DNA from: an uncultured Clostridia bacterium
Lineage (GTDB): Bacteria > Bacillota > Clostridia > Christensenellales > Aristaeellaceae
Assembly (NCBI GenBank): GCA_934630975.1
Contig: CAKTXH010000068.1
Location: forward strand, 1 to 13,704
DNA: 13,704 nucleotides
Reading direction: 5' to 3'
Position numbers and translations under genes: made by a program. Below are positions 6,152 through 13,054 of this stretch, piece after piece (positions within the stretch are counted from its first letter, which is position 1; each line of letters opens with the position of its first letter). The notes beneath the pieces are model-generated. The model worked only from the letters and a program-made list of their open reading frames with translations, did not search any database and had not been told where the DNA came from.

Positions 6152-7042
6152 ATGAAAACAAAAATCAGGGATGGCCTGACGCTGATGCGCCCGTGGCATG
6201 CCTGCAAGAATCTGCTCATCTTTCTGCCGCTCTTTTTTCACGGCAGTATTTTTTCCGCGCCGGAGAAGGTTGTATCGGCGCTGATCGGTTTTCTGGCGTT
6301 TTCGCTGAGCGCAAGCGCGATTTACGCGCTCAACGACTGCCTGGACGCGCCGCAGGACAGGCAGCATCCGCGCAAAAAGAACCGCCCGGTCGCGGCGGGG
6401 CGAATCACCGAAAAGGCCGCGCTGTGTATAGCGCTGGCGCTGATCCTGCTCTCTTGGGGCGTGGTTTGGGCCGGTAAGGGGCTGATTGCGCAGTTCGTGC
6501 CGTCAATCGTCACGCTGGCGGCGTATCTGCTGGTGAACGTGGGCTATACGGTGCTGGGGCTGAAACATGTTCCGATTCTGGATGTTTCCATCGTCGAGCT
6601 GGGCTTTGTGCTGCGGATTCTGTTCGGCTCGTTCCTGACGGGCATACAGGTTTCAAGCTGGCTGCTGCTGACGGTGATGATGGCCTCGTATTACATGTCC
6701 TTCGGCAAGCGCCGCAACGAGCTGCGCACCTCGGGCGGACAGGCAAGCGTGCGCCGCGTGCTTTTGCTCTACACGCCGGAGTTTTTGACGCAGAGCACCA
6801 ATATGTTCCTGACGCTGACGATTGTGTTCTACGCGCTTTGGAGCGTGGACGCGCAGACGGAGATGCGCTATGCGCAGGGGCGCGCGGTGTGGAGCCTGCC
6901 GCTGGTGATTCTGATTCTGCTGTTTTACCATTACGACATCGACACAAAGCCGGACGGCGACCCGGTTGAGATCATTTTGCACGACTGGCGGCTGATTGTG
7001 CTGGCCTGCGTCTATGTGGCGACGATGCTGCTGCTTATGTGA
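6152..7042 (+). CDS. UbiA-family polyprenyl-phosphate phosphoribosyltransferase homologue (DPPR synthase-like)
   Basis: A polytopic membrane prenyltransferase-fold enzyme. Its closest family resemblance is decaprenyl-phosphate 5-phosphoribosyltransferase (mycobacterial Rv3806c type), which moves phosphoribose from PRPP to polyprenyl phosphate on the cytoplasmic face. Supporting motifs are RPWHACKN (13-20), then NDCLDAPQDRQHP (61-73), the Asp-rich NDxxDxxxD metal/pyrophosphate site, then RPVAAGRI (78-85). The late block YDIDTKPDGDPVEIILHDW matches the family's PEE...L.DR region. About eight or nine hydrophobic segments are seen in 296 residues, a normal length. ATG 6152 is used, but GTG 6143 lies six bases after AAGGGA and may be the true start. 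The stop is 17 bases before the GT-C gene, so the two are co-transcribed. No epimerase or phosphatase partner is in view, so the final lipid-linked sugar is unknown. UbiA quinone prenyltransferases are less likely given the motifs. Confidence 0.83.
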   Translation: MKTKIRDGLTLMRPWHACKNLLIFLPLFFHGSIFSAPEKVVSALIGFLAFSLSASAIYALNDCLDAPQDRQHPRKKNRPVAAGRITEKAALCIALALILLSWGVVWAGKGLIAQFVPSIVTLAAYLLVNVGYTVLGLKHVPILDVSIVELGFVLRILFGSFLTGIQVSSWLLLTVMMASYYMSFGKRRNELRTSGGQASVRRVLLLYTPEFLTQSTNMFLTLTIVFYALWSVDAQTEMRYAQGRAVWSLPLVILILLFYHYDIDTKPDGDPVEIILHDWRLIVLACVYVATMLLLM

Positions 7043-7059
7043 GGCGCGAAAGGGAGACT

Positions 7060-8358
7060 ATGACGGATTTACGGAATCGGGAGAAGCGGCGTTCCTTCTG
7101 GCTGACGGCGGCGATTTTGGCCGACCTGCTGTTGATTGCGATGCAGGCGCTGGCCTGCGCGATGTACCGCGCGCCGCACACGGGGGACGCGCAATCCTAC
7201 TGGGAGCTGGCGCTGTACTGCGCGCAGAATCACACGTTCTATCCCTCGCCGCGCGACGAGTTCGCGCTGTACATCTTCGGCAACGGCTACGTCAACCTGC
7301 TTTCGCTGCTGCTGCGGATTCGGGAAACTTACGTGTGGGTGTACGCGGTCAACATGGTTTTCACGCAGATGCTCGTGTTTTCGGTCTACCGAATCATGCT
7401 GCGGCTGAGCGGGCGGCGGGATGCGGCCTGCGCGGCGGCGGCGCTGCTTTGCCTGCTGCCGGGGCTGTGGGGCGAAGCGGCCAGCTCACGGACGGAGCTT
7501 TGCTTCATGGGGCTGGCGTTCGCGTCGCTGGCCTGCGCGATGGAGGACGGCGCGGGCTGGCATGCGCTTTCCGGCGCGATGCTGGCGCTGTGCAACTGGG
7601 TGCGCCCGCTGCTGGTCATTCTGTTGCCGATGACGCTGCTGCTGTTCATCCTGCGCAAAAAGCGGCTGCGCTGCGTCGCGGCGTATCTGCTCGCCGCCGC
7701 CGCGGTGATCGGCACGATTGGCGGGCTGACGCAGAAGCTTTCCGGCCATTTCATCTATCAGGCGCAGACGATGGGCGTCAACATGCTCATGGGCAACAAC
7801 GACGACGCCGACGGCAGCTATGACAATACGGTTTTCGGCGAAGGGAAAATCGGCTATGTCAGCGAAGACGAGCGCGGCGTGACCTATCAGGTGCGCGACG
7901 CGTTTTACAAGCGTCAGGCGGTTGATTGGATCGTGCGCCACATTCCGCGCTTTTTGCAGCTGGTTCCGCGCAAGCTGTTCTATTTCCTCTCGACGGATAC
8001 CTATGGCGGAACGCCGTATTTCGGCGGCAATACCGAGACGGACAACCTGCCGTATCTGCTGGAACTCAGGAATGTGCTGCTGGGGCGCGGCGAACGCGGC
8101 TTTGCCTTCGGCGACGCGGTGGTGATCTTTTCGCAGATCATGTACATGGCGGTGCTGGCGCTGTTCGCGCTGGATATCGTTTCGGCGTTCCGGCGCGGCA
8201 CGTGGGCGCGGATGCTGCCGTTCTGGGGCATTTTCGCGCTGGCCTGCGGCATTACGGTGCTGACGGTCGGCGCGCCGCGCTACCATATGCCGTATCTGCC
8301 GATTTTCGCGATAGGCGCGGCGGACTACCTCCTTTCCAAACAAAACGGGCGAATTTAA
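7060..8358 (+). CDS. Polytopic GT-C-type glycosyltransferase-like membrane protein (PMT/ArnT-like)
   Basis: The 432-residue integral membrane protein has about ten hydrophobic helices and an N-terminal Arg/Lys-rich cytoplasmic tip. After the first helix comes HTGDAQSYWELA (40-51) with Asp43; an acidic residue in this first extracytoplasmic loop is the usual catalytic position in GT-C enzymes that use polyprenyl-phosphate sugars. A later loop, GNNDDADGSYDNT, resembles the GNN/GSY loop I recall in uncharacterised Bacillota PMT-like proteins. ATG 7060 follows AAAGGGAG by five bases; the GTG at 7039 would overlap the previous gene. Being directly behind the polyprenyl-phosphate phosphoribosyltransferase gene, it plausibly uses that lipid-linked sugar as donor to decorate a surface polymer. 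Superfamily call is good; donor and acceptor are inference. No clear terminator follows. Confidence 0.7.
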   Translation: MTDLRNREKRRSFWLTAAILADLLLIAMQALACAMYRAPHTGDAQSYWELALYCAQNHTFYPSPRDEFALYIFGNGYVNLLSLLLRIRETYVWVYAVNMVFTQMLVFSVYRIMLRLSGRRDAACAAAALLCLLPGLWGEAASSRTELCFMGLAFASLACAMEDGAGWHALSGAMLALCNWVRPLLVILLPMTLLLFILRKKRLRCVAAYLLAAAAVIGTIGGLTQKLSGHFIYQAQTMGVNMLMGNNDDADGSYDNTVFGEGKIGYVSEDERGVTYQVRDAFYKRQAVDWIVRHIPRFLQLVPRKLFYFLSTDTYGGTPYFGGNTETDNLPYLLELRNVLLGRGERGFAFGDAVVIFSQIMYMAVLALFALDIVSAFRRGTWARMLPFWGIFALACGITVLTVGAPRYHMPYLPIFAIGAADYLLSKQNGRI

Positions 8359-8361
8359 TTT

Positions 8362-8416
8362 TCTCTTGATTGAAGCGCAGAGAGACGCGTGATAAAATTG
8401 TGTCGAAATCAAGAGA
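8362..8416. repeat. Perfect 10-bp inverted repeat flanking the reductase 2 promoter
   Basis: TCTCTTGATT (8362-8371) and AATCAAGAGA (8407-8416) are exact reverse complements separated by 35 bases. The left arm overlaps the -35; the right arm lies just past the predicted start near 8405. The same element with one change (TCTCTTGACT, minus strand 3641-3650) covers the -35 of reductase 1. No T run follows, so a terminator is unlikely and an operator pair is the simplest reading. Confidence 0.6.
8370..8398 (+). promoter_or_regulatory. Promoter of reductase 2
   Basis: TTGAAG (8370-8375), 17-bp spacer, TAAAAT (8393-8398), with an extended -10 TG at 8390-8391. An overlapping TTGATT (8366-8371) would leave 21 bp and is less likely. 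The predicted start near 8405 gives a leader of about 46 nt ending in GAAAGGGGA before the ATG. Confidence 0.7.
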
Positions 8417-8450
8417 TTCCGCTTGAAAAACTTGGAAAGGGGAAAAGAAA

Positions 8451-10238
8451 ATGAACAAACAATCTCTGGCCGCTCTGGCGCTGGGCATGGCGATGTTCGC
8501 CACCGGCGCGATGGCGGAAACGACGTTCACGCCGGGCACGTACACCGGCGAGGCGACCGGCATGGGCCACATGCAGGTTGAGGTGACGCTCAGCGAGAGC
8601 GGCATCGAGTCGGTCAAGGTGACGGAGGACAACGAAACCCCGGCCATCGGCGGCGAGGTGCTCAAGACCCTGCCGGATACCATCGTGACCAAGCAGTCCA
8701 CCCAGCTGGATACGATTTCCGGCGCGACCATCACGAGCAAGGCGCTCTTTGAGGCCGTGGATAACGCGCTGATCAGCGCGGGCGTCGATCCGGCCGAGCT
8801 GAAGCCGGTCGAGCAGGCCGCCTCCGACGAGGTGGAAGAGCTGACGACCGACGCGGTGATCGTCGGCGCGGGCGGCGCGGGCATGGCTGCGGCGCTCAAG
8901 CTCAACGAAGAAGGCTATCAGGTCATCGTGCTGGAGAAGCAGGCGTTCGTCGGCGGCGCGACCGCGATGTCCAGCAGCTCCTCGCTGGCGCAGGGCACGC
9001 GCATGCAGGCCGAGCAGGGCATCGAGGACAGCGCCGAGAAGTGCATGATCGAACTGCTCGAGGTCGGCAACTACGAGAACGACGCGACTCCGACCTGGCT
9101 GCTCTCCAAGTATTCCGGCGCGGCCATCGACTGGCTGAGCGACGAGATGGGGATTCAGTTCGACGAGAGCTGCGGCAGCGCCTCTGCCGAATACAGCGTG
9201 GGCCGCGCCCGCGTGCACGTCTCCCACAGCGGCTCGGGCCTGACCGCCGATATGAAGGATCATCTGGACGAAAAGAACATCCCGGTGATGCTCAACACCC
9301 GCGCGACCAAGGTGGTCAGCGAGGATGGTGTGATCAACGGCGTGCTGGCTTACGACGTGAACACCGGCAAACAGTACAAAATCAACGCGAAGGCGGTTCT
9401 GCTGGCGACCGGCGGCTACTGCTACGACGACAAGTACCTCGATCCTTCCCTCAAGGGACTGCCGAACTCCGGCTCCAAGGCGAACACCGGCGACGGCATC
9501 GAGATGGCGCTGGAATACGGCGCGGTGCTCCAGAACATGGATAAGGTGGCCGTCGCGGGCCACGGCATCCGCATCGGCGATTCCGCCCACCACACGCAGG
9601 GCCAGAGCAAGACGGCCTATAAGACCACCGGCACGATTCTGGTGGATATGGACGGCCGCCGCTTTGCCAACGAGCTGGGCCGCCACGCCGTGCTCTTCCC
9701 GAAGATGAAGGAAGTCGGCAGAACGTTCATGCTGATGGACAAGGCCGCGTTTGACGCGTACACCGAATCCTGCGTGAAGGCGAACTTCTTCACCCAGGAG
9801 CAGCTGGATCAGTGGTTGGCGGAGAACGGCACGGGCACGACCGTGATGGCGCATGCCGATACCATCGAAGAGGTGGCGAACATCGTCGGCGTGAACGCGG
9901 AAAACCTCGTGGACGAGGTGAAGAAGTACGACGGCTTCGTCGAGCAGGGCGAAGATACCGATTTTGGCCGCGAGGTCAGCGCTGCGCTGAGTAAGGAAGG
10001 CCCGTACTACCTCGTTGAGCAGTGCCTGCGTTACAGCACGACGCTCGGCGGCGTGACCATCAACGATCAGCTTCAGATCGTGGACGGCATGAACAAGCCC
10101 GTCGCGGGCCTGTATGCGGCCGGCGAGCTGGTCGGCGGCGTGTTCGGCGCGAACTTCCCGCCCTCCACGGGCGTGGGCTGGGCGCTGACCAGCGGTATGC
10201 TGGCGGGCGAAGCCATCGGCGCGTACATCGCGGAGTAA
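8451..10238 (+). CDS. Exported FMN/FAD-dependent reductase with divergent active site (reductase 2)
   Basis: 595 residues with the same plan as reductase 1: a Sec signal peptide (1-22, cleavage near AMA/E), an FMN-binding domain (about 24-110) with the canonical flavinylation site DTISGAT (Thr93), and an FAD domain from about residue 136 (VIVGAGGAGMAA) ending with GLYAAGELVGG. It should be an extracytoplasmic reductase fed by membrane electron carriers. The substrate pocket differs. Where fumarate reductases have HHTMGG there is RYSTTLGG (527-534), and where they have HGANRLGGNA there is FGANFPPSTGVG (565-576), so the catalytic His and the second carboxylate-binding Arg are missing. A nearby R411 (GRRFANELGRH) may replace the acid/base Arg, offset by one residue. 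The substrate is therefore not a simple dicarboxylate; aromatic or other enoates, or a ketone, are possible. Start ATG follows GAAAGGGGA. It appears monocistronic, with its own promoter and a strong terminator, and is followed by a two-component system. Confidence 0.88.
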   Translation: MNKQSLAALALGMAMFATGAMAETTFTPGTYTGEATGMGHMQVEVTLSESGIESVKVTEDNETPAIGGEVLKTLPDTIVTKQSTQLDTISGATITSKALFEAVDNALISAGVDPAELKPVEQAASDEVEELTTDAVIVGAGGAGMAAALKLNEEGYQVIVLEKQAFVGGATAMSSSSSLAQGTRMQAEQGIEDSAEKCMIELLEVGNYENDATPTWLLSKYSGAAIDWLSDEMGIQFDESCGSASAEYSVGRARVHVSHSGSGLTADMKDHLDEKNIPVMLNTRATKVVSEDGVINGVLAYDVNTGKQYKINAKAVLLATGGYCYDDKYLDPSLKGLPNSGSKANTGDGIEMALEYGAVLQNMDKVAVAGHGIRIGDSAHHTQGQSKTAYKTTGTILVDMDGRRFANELGRHAVLFPKMKEVGRTFMLMDKAAFDAYTESCVKANFFTQEQLDQWLAENGTGTTVMAHADTIEEVANIVGVNAENLVDEVKKYDGFVEQGEDTDFGREVSAALSKEGPYYLVEQCLRYSTTLGGVTINDQLQIVDGMNKPVAGLYAAGELVGGVFGANFPPSTGVGWALTSGMLAGEAIGAYIAE

Positions 10239-10253
10239 TTCCCCAAAAAAACA

Positions 10254-10295
10254 AGGCGGCGCTGTCCGGGTTCGGGCGGCGCCGCTTGCTTTTTC
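10254..10295 (+). terminator. Strong intrinsic terminator of reductase 2
   Basis: AGGCGGCGCTGTCCG pairs through about 15 bp (some G-T) with CGGGCGGCGCCGCTT around a GGTT loop, followed by GC and five T. It starts 15 bases after the stop codon. The T-rich tail overlaps the -35 box of the response regulator promoter. Confidence 0.9.
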
Positions 10296-10314
10296 GCGGG
10301 CGATATGGTATCTT
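10286..10314 (+). promoter_or_regulatory. Promoter of the two-component system operon, overlapping the terminator tail
   Basis: TTGCTT (10286-10291), 17-bp spacer, TATCTT (10309-10314). The predicted start near 10321 gives a leader of about 29 nt with TAAGGAGAG before the ATG. The -35 lies in the tail of the reductase 2 terminator. A short GATA-TGG-TATC dyad (10302-10312) overlaps the -10. Confidence 0.6.
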
Positions 10315-10349
10315 GATGCAGAAAGCAGGCCATGTAAGGAGAGAAAGCC

Positions 10350-11054
10350 ATGATTCGCGTTTTGCTGGTGGAAGATGACGAGGTGATCGCCCGCATCATC
10401 CAATACTACCTGAATGAAGCCAGGGAATACGAAGCGACTTGGGTGAAGGACGCGGAAAGCGCGCTGGACGCGGTGCAGGCCCAGCCGGATATCATTCTGC
10501 TGGATATCATGCTGCCGGGGATGGACGGGCTGGCGTTCTGCACGAAGGTGCGGCAGACGGTGTACTGCCCGATCATCTTCATCAGTTGTCTGGACGACGA
10601 GGATACGATTGTGCGCGCGCTGGAAATCGGCGGGGACGATTACCTGACCAAGCCGTTTACCTGCAAGGTGCTCTGCGCGCGGATCAAGGCGAACCTGCGG
10701 CGCATCGGGCGGGAGAACGGCAAGCCGCAGGTCTACCGCTTCCCGGATTTTGCGCTGGACGTGGCGGGGCACGCGATCATCAAGGGCGAAAAGAGCATCC
10801 CGCTGGCGCCGATTGAATTCGGGATTCTGCTGTTTCTGGTGGAGCACCCCAAACAGATGGTGACGCTCGACCAGATTTATGAAGCGGTTTGGGAACACCC
10901 GAGCTTCGGCGACGTGCGCACGGTGGTCGTGCACCTGTACAACATCCGCAAGAAGATCGAGCCTTCGCCCAGCAGCAGCCGCTACATCAAAAACGTCCGC
11001 GGGATCGGCTATCTGTTCGACCCGACCGGGCTGGAGGGGGTTCGCGCCAAATGA
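10350..11054 (+). CDS. OmpR/PhoB-family response regulator
   Basis: A cytoplasmic transcription factor of 234 residues. The receiver domain (1 to about 120) has the acidic pocket E8-D9-D10, phospho-acceptor D52 (ILLDIMLPGMDG), Ser79 at the switch Thr/Ser position (IIFISC) and K101 (DDYLTKPF). The C-terminal winged helix (about 130-227) has SIPLAPIEFGILLFLVEHP, the recognition region RTVVVHLYNIRKKI and the closing hairpin RYIKNVRGIGYLF. All key residues are present. It is the first gene of the pair; its stop overlaps the kinase start by four bases (ATGA), so the two are translationally coupled. Targets are unknown; the adjacent reductase 2 promoter with its inverted repeat is a reasonable candidate. 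Confidence 0.94.
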   Translation: MIRVLLVEDDEVIARIIQYYLNEAREYEATWVKDAESALDAVQAQPDIILLDIMLPGMDGLAFCTKVRQTVYCPIIFISCLDDEDTIVRALEIGGDDYLTKPFTCKVLCARIKANLRRIGRENGKPQVYRFPDFALDVAGHAIIKGEKSIPLAPIEFGILLFLVEHPKQMVTLDQIYEAVWEHPSFGDVRTVVVHLYNIRKKIEPSPSSSRYIKNVRGIGYLFDPTGLEGVRAK

Positions 11055-12877
11055 AGCGGAAGGCGGCCATCGGGGCGGCGATGCTGCTCCTGTTCGCGCT
11101 GGTGCTCCTCGGCGCGGCGCTTTTGGGCGGCGGGCAGGCGCGGCAGGGGAACGACGTGCGCCTTGGCGAAGCGGATGAAACGGTGGTGCTCTATCCGCTG
11201 GAAAGCGAGAACGGCGTGTACCGCATCGCCATCGACCGCCCGCAGGACGGCGTGAAGCGGACGCTGGTGCTGGCCGCCATGCGCCCGTTTACGCTGCTGG
11301 AAAACGGAAAGCAGGTCTATGCCTACGAGAAGGGCGACCGTTATCGGCGCATGCACCTGATCGACCTGCCGGAGGAAGGCGCGCACGTCGAGCTGGAAAT
11401 CCGCTCGCCGGGTAATCAGCGGCACCTCAAGGCGCTGGTGACGACGCGCGGGAGCGCGGCGCAAAGCATCTACGACGCGCAGATGGCCAGCGTGCTGCTG
11501 CTGGGCATGCAGATTGCCATTCTCTTCGTCTGCGGCACGCTCTACGCGCAGAAGCGCAGCGAGGGCTATCTGCTGGCCGAATGTCTGGCGGTGATGGTGA
11601 CGCTGATTTCCGCGCTGCTGACCTCCGGCGTGTTCAGCCTGCCAATCAGCGAGGGCGGCTATGTCTACATCCAATACCTGATGGATTCGGTGCGCATGCC
11701 GATTTTGCAGGCGGTGAGCGTGCTGCTCATCCCCGTCGGCGAACAGCGCTTTTTCAAGTTCTATCGCAGGCACGTGCTGGCGCTGACGGCGTTTTTCTCC
11801 GTGCTGCTGCTGAGCATGCACGTGGCGCAGCTGCGCGCGCAGGCGAGCGTCGTTTCGCAGTTCGTGTGGCTGGCGACGGCGGTGCTGTGCATCGAGAGCG
11901 TGAACCGCGGCGAACCCTGCATGAAGATTTTCACGCTGGGCTATGTGCTGCGCTTTGCGCTCAACGTGTACACGTCGCTGACGAACGCGGGCGTTTTGAC
12001 CAACACCCGGCTGCTGATCTATTTCTACGTGCCGCAGATGAACAACCTGCTGTTCATTCTGCCGTGCATGTACATCGTCAACCACCGCTTTGCAGGCAAA
12101 TATACGCAGGCGGAGGAGCTGGCCGAGGCGCTGGGGCAGAGCAACCGCCTGCTCGACGCGAAGGTGGAGCAGCGCACGCGGGAGCTGATCGACCAGCAGA
12201 ACAAGCGCCGGAACATGATGGTCAACATCTTCCACGACCTGCGCAGCCCGATTTTCTCCGCGCGCGGGTGCGCCGATATGCTGCACACGGCCAACGAGCA
12301 GGACGCGGAGCTGCTGGGTATCATCAAGACCAAGCTGGATTTTCTCGGCCAGCTGACAGAAAAGCTCTTTCTGGCGGCCAAGCTGGAGGATAATCAGGTG
12401 ACGTTCGTTTCCGAACCGGTGGATCTGCGGGCGCTCTGCGCGCATATCGTTCGGGAATACCGCGAAAGCTTTGAGGGCAAGACGTTCGCCGCGCAGCTCG
12501 GGGAGGATGCGCCGCTGTATGTCGCGGGCGACGGTTTCCGCCTGCGGCAGGTGCTTGAAAACCTGCTGACCAACGCGGCGGCGTTCACGCCGGAGGGCGG
12601 CCGGGTGACGCTGGCGCTGCAAAAAAGCGGGGACGAAGCGGAAATCACGCTGAGCGACACGGGCGTGGGCATCGAAAAGGAAGATCTGCCCTACGTGTTT
12701 GAGCGCTACTATCAGGGGCGCAATTCGGATAAGCAGCGCTCTTCCGGGCTGGGGCTGTTCATCGCGGCGGACATCGTGAAAAAGCACCGCGGAACCATCG
12801 AGGTGCAGAGCGAGCCGGGAAAAGGGACGACGTTTGAGGTGCGCCTGCCGCTGCTGGAAATGAGATCAGACGACTGA
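11051..12877 (+). CDS. Membrane sensor histidine kinase with 7TM sensor module
   Basis: 608 residues. There is a signal-anchor-like first helix (about 7-27) and an extracytoplasmic beta-rich segment (about 35-140) resembling the jelly-roll ligand domain of 7TMR-DISM proteins. About seven further membrane helices follow (about 145-350), then a coiled-coil-like linker (AEELAEALGQSNRLLDAKV). The HisKA domain has H395 in FHDLRSP. The ATPase domain has the N box RLRQVLENLLTNAAAF (N508), G1 DTGVGI, F box FERYYQG, and G2 SSGLGLFIAADIVKKHRG. All catalytic motifs are intact, so it should autophosphorylate and pass phosphate to D52 of the partner regulator. It starts at ATG 11051 inside the regulator stop, preceded by GGAGGGGG. 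The sensor design suggests an external small molecule, possibly a carbohydrate or a reductase 2 substrate (inference). Confidence 0.9.
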   Translation: MKRKAAIGAAMLLLFALVLLGAALLGGGQARQGNDVRLGEADETVVLYPLESENGVYRIAIDRPQDGVKRTLVLAAMRPFTLLENGKQVYAYEKGDRYRRMHLIDLPEEGAHVELEIRSPGNQRHLKALVTTRGSAAQSIYDAQMASVLLLGMQIAILFVCGTLYAQKRSEGYLLAECLAVMVTLISALLTSGVFSLPISEGGYVYIQYLMDSVRMPILQAVSVLLIPVGEQRFFKFYRRHVLALTAFFSVLLLSMHVAQLRAQASVVSQFVWLATAVLCIESVNRGEPCMKIFTLGYVLRFALNVYTSLTNAGVLTNTRLLIYFYVPQMNNLLFILPCMYIVNHRFAGKYTQAEELAEALGQSNRLLDAKVEQRTRELIDQQNKRRNMMVNIFHDLRSPIFSARGCADMLHTANEQDAELLGIIKTKLDFLGQLTEKLFLAAKLEDNQVTFVSEPVDLRALCAHIVREYRESFEGKTFAAQLGEDAPLYVAGDGFRLRQVLENLLTNAAAFTPEGGRVTLALQKSGDEAEITLSDTGVGIEKEDLPYVFERYYQGRNSDKQRSSGLGLFIAADIVKKHRGTIEVQSEPGKGTTFEVRLPLLEMRSDD

Positions 12878-12926
12878 CCCTTTGTGCAAAATGTGTCATG
12901 CGTTGGATGTTTTTGCTAAAAAAGCA

Positions 12927-12955
12927 TTGATTTTTTCCCAGTGATGCGATATGAT
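12927..12955 (+). promoter_or_regulatory. Promoter of pckA
   Basis: TTGATT (12927-12932), 17-bp spacer, TATGAT (12950-12955). The predicted start near 12962 gives a leader of about 93 nt. Confidence 0.75.
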
Positions 12956-12969
12956 ATAGGTGCTATCAT
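12951..12969. promoter_or_regulatory. 19-bp dyad over the pckA -10 and start site, putative operator
   Basis: ATGATA (12951-12956), 7-base centre, TATCAT (12964-12969): a perfect 6-bp inverted repeat covering the -10 box and the predicted transcription start. This placement suits a repressor. The regulator is unknown; the sequence does not fit a CcpA cre site. Confidence 0.5.
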
Positions 12970-13014
12970 GTGGGTAGTAGGGCTTGTGTATGGGCAGGCT
13001 CTCAATGCGGCTTT

Positions 13015-13030
13015 CTGTCATGGCCGACAG
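13015..13030 (+). other. Small leader hairpin before the pckA ribosome binding site
   Basis: CTGTC (13015-13019) pairs with GACAG (13026-13030) around a 6-nt loop, ending five bases before the AAAAAGGAG (13036-13044) ribosome binding site. A minor element; any role is unknown. Confidence 0.35.
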
Positions 13031-13054
13031 TCTATAAAAAGGAGTTGCATCAAG

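Noticed and set aside
8409..10934. 841-residue open frame on the minus strand opposite reductase 2 and the response regulator
   Set aside because: His/Arg/Leu-rich shadow translation spanning two real genes with intact domains on the other strand.
11009..12787. 592-residue open frame on the minus strand opposite the histidine kinase
   Set aside because: Gln/His/Arg-rich shadow without motifs; the kinase on the plus strand explains the region.
12907..12936. A/T-rich hairpin (ATGTTTTT with AAAAAGCAT) before a T run, as terminator of the two-component operon
   Set aside because: The stem has almost no G-C pairs, and the T run belongs to the pckA promoter spacer; too weak to call.
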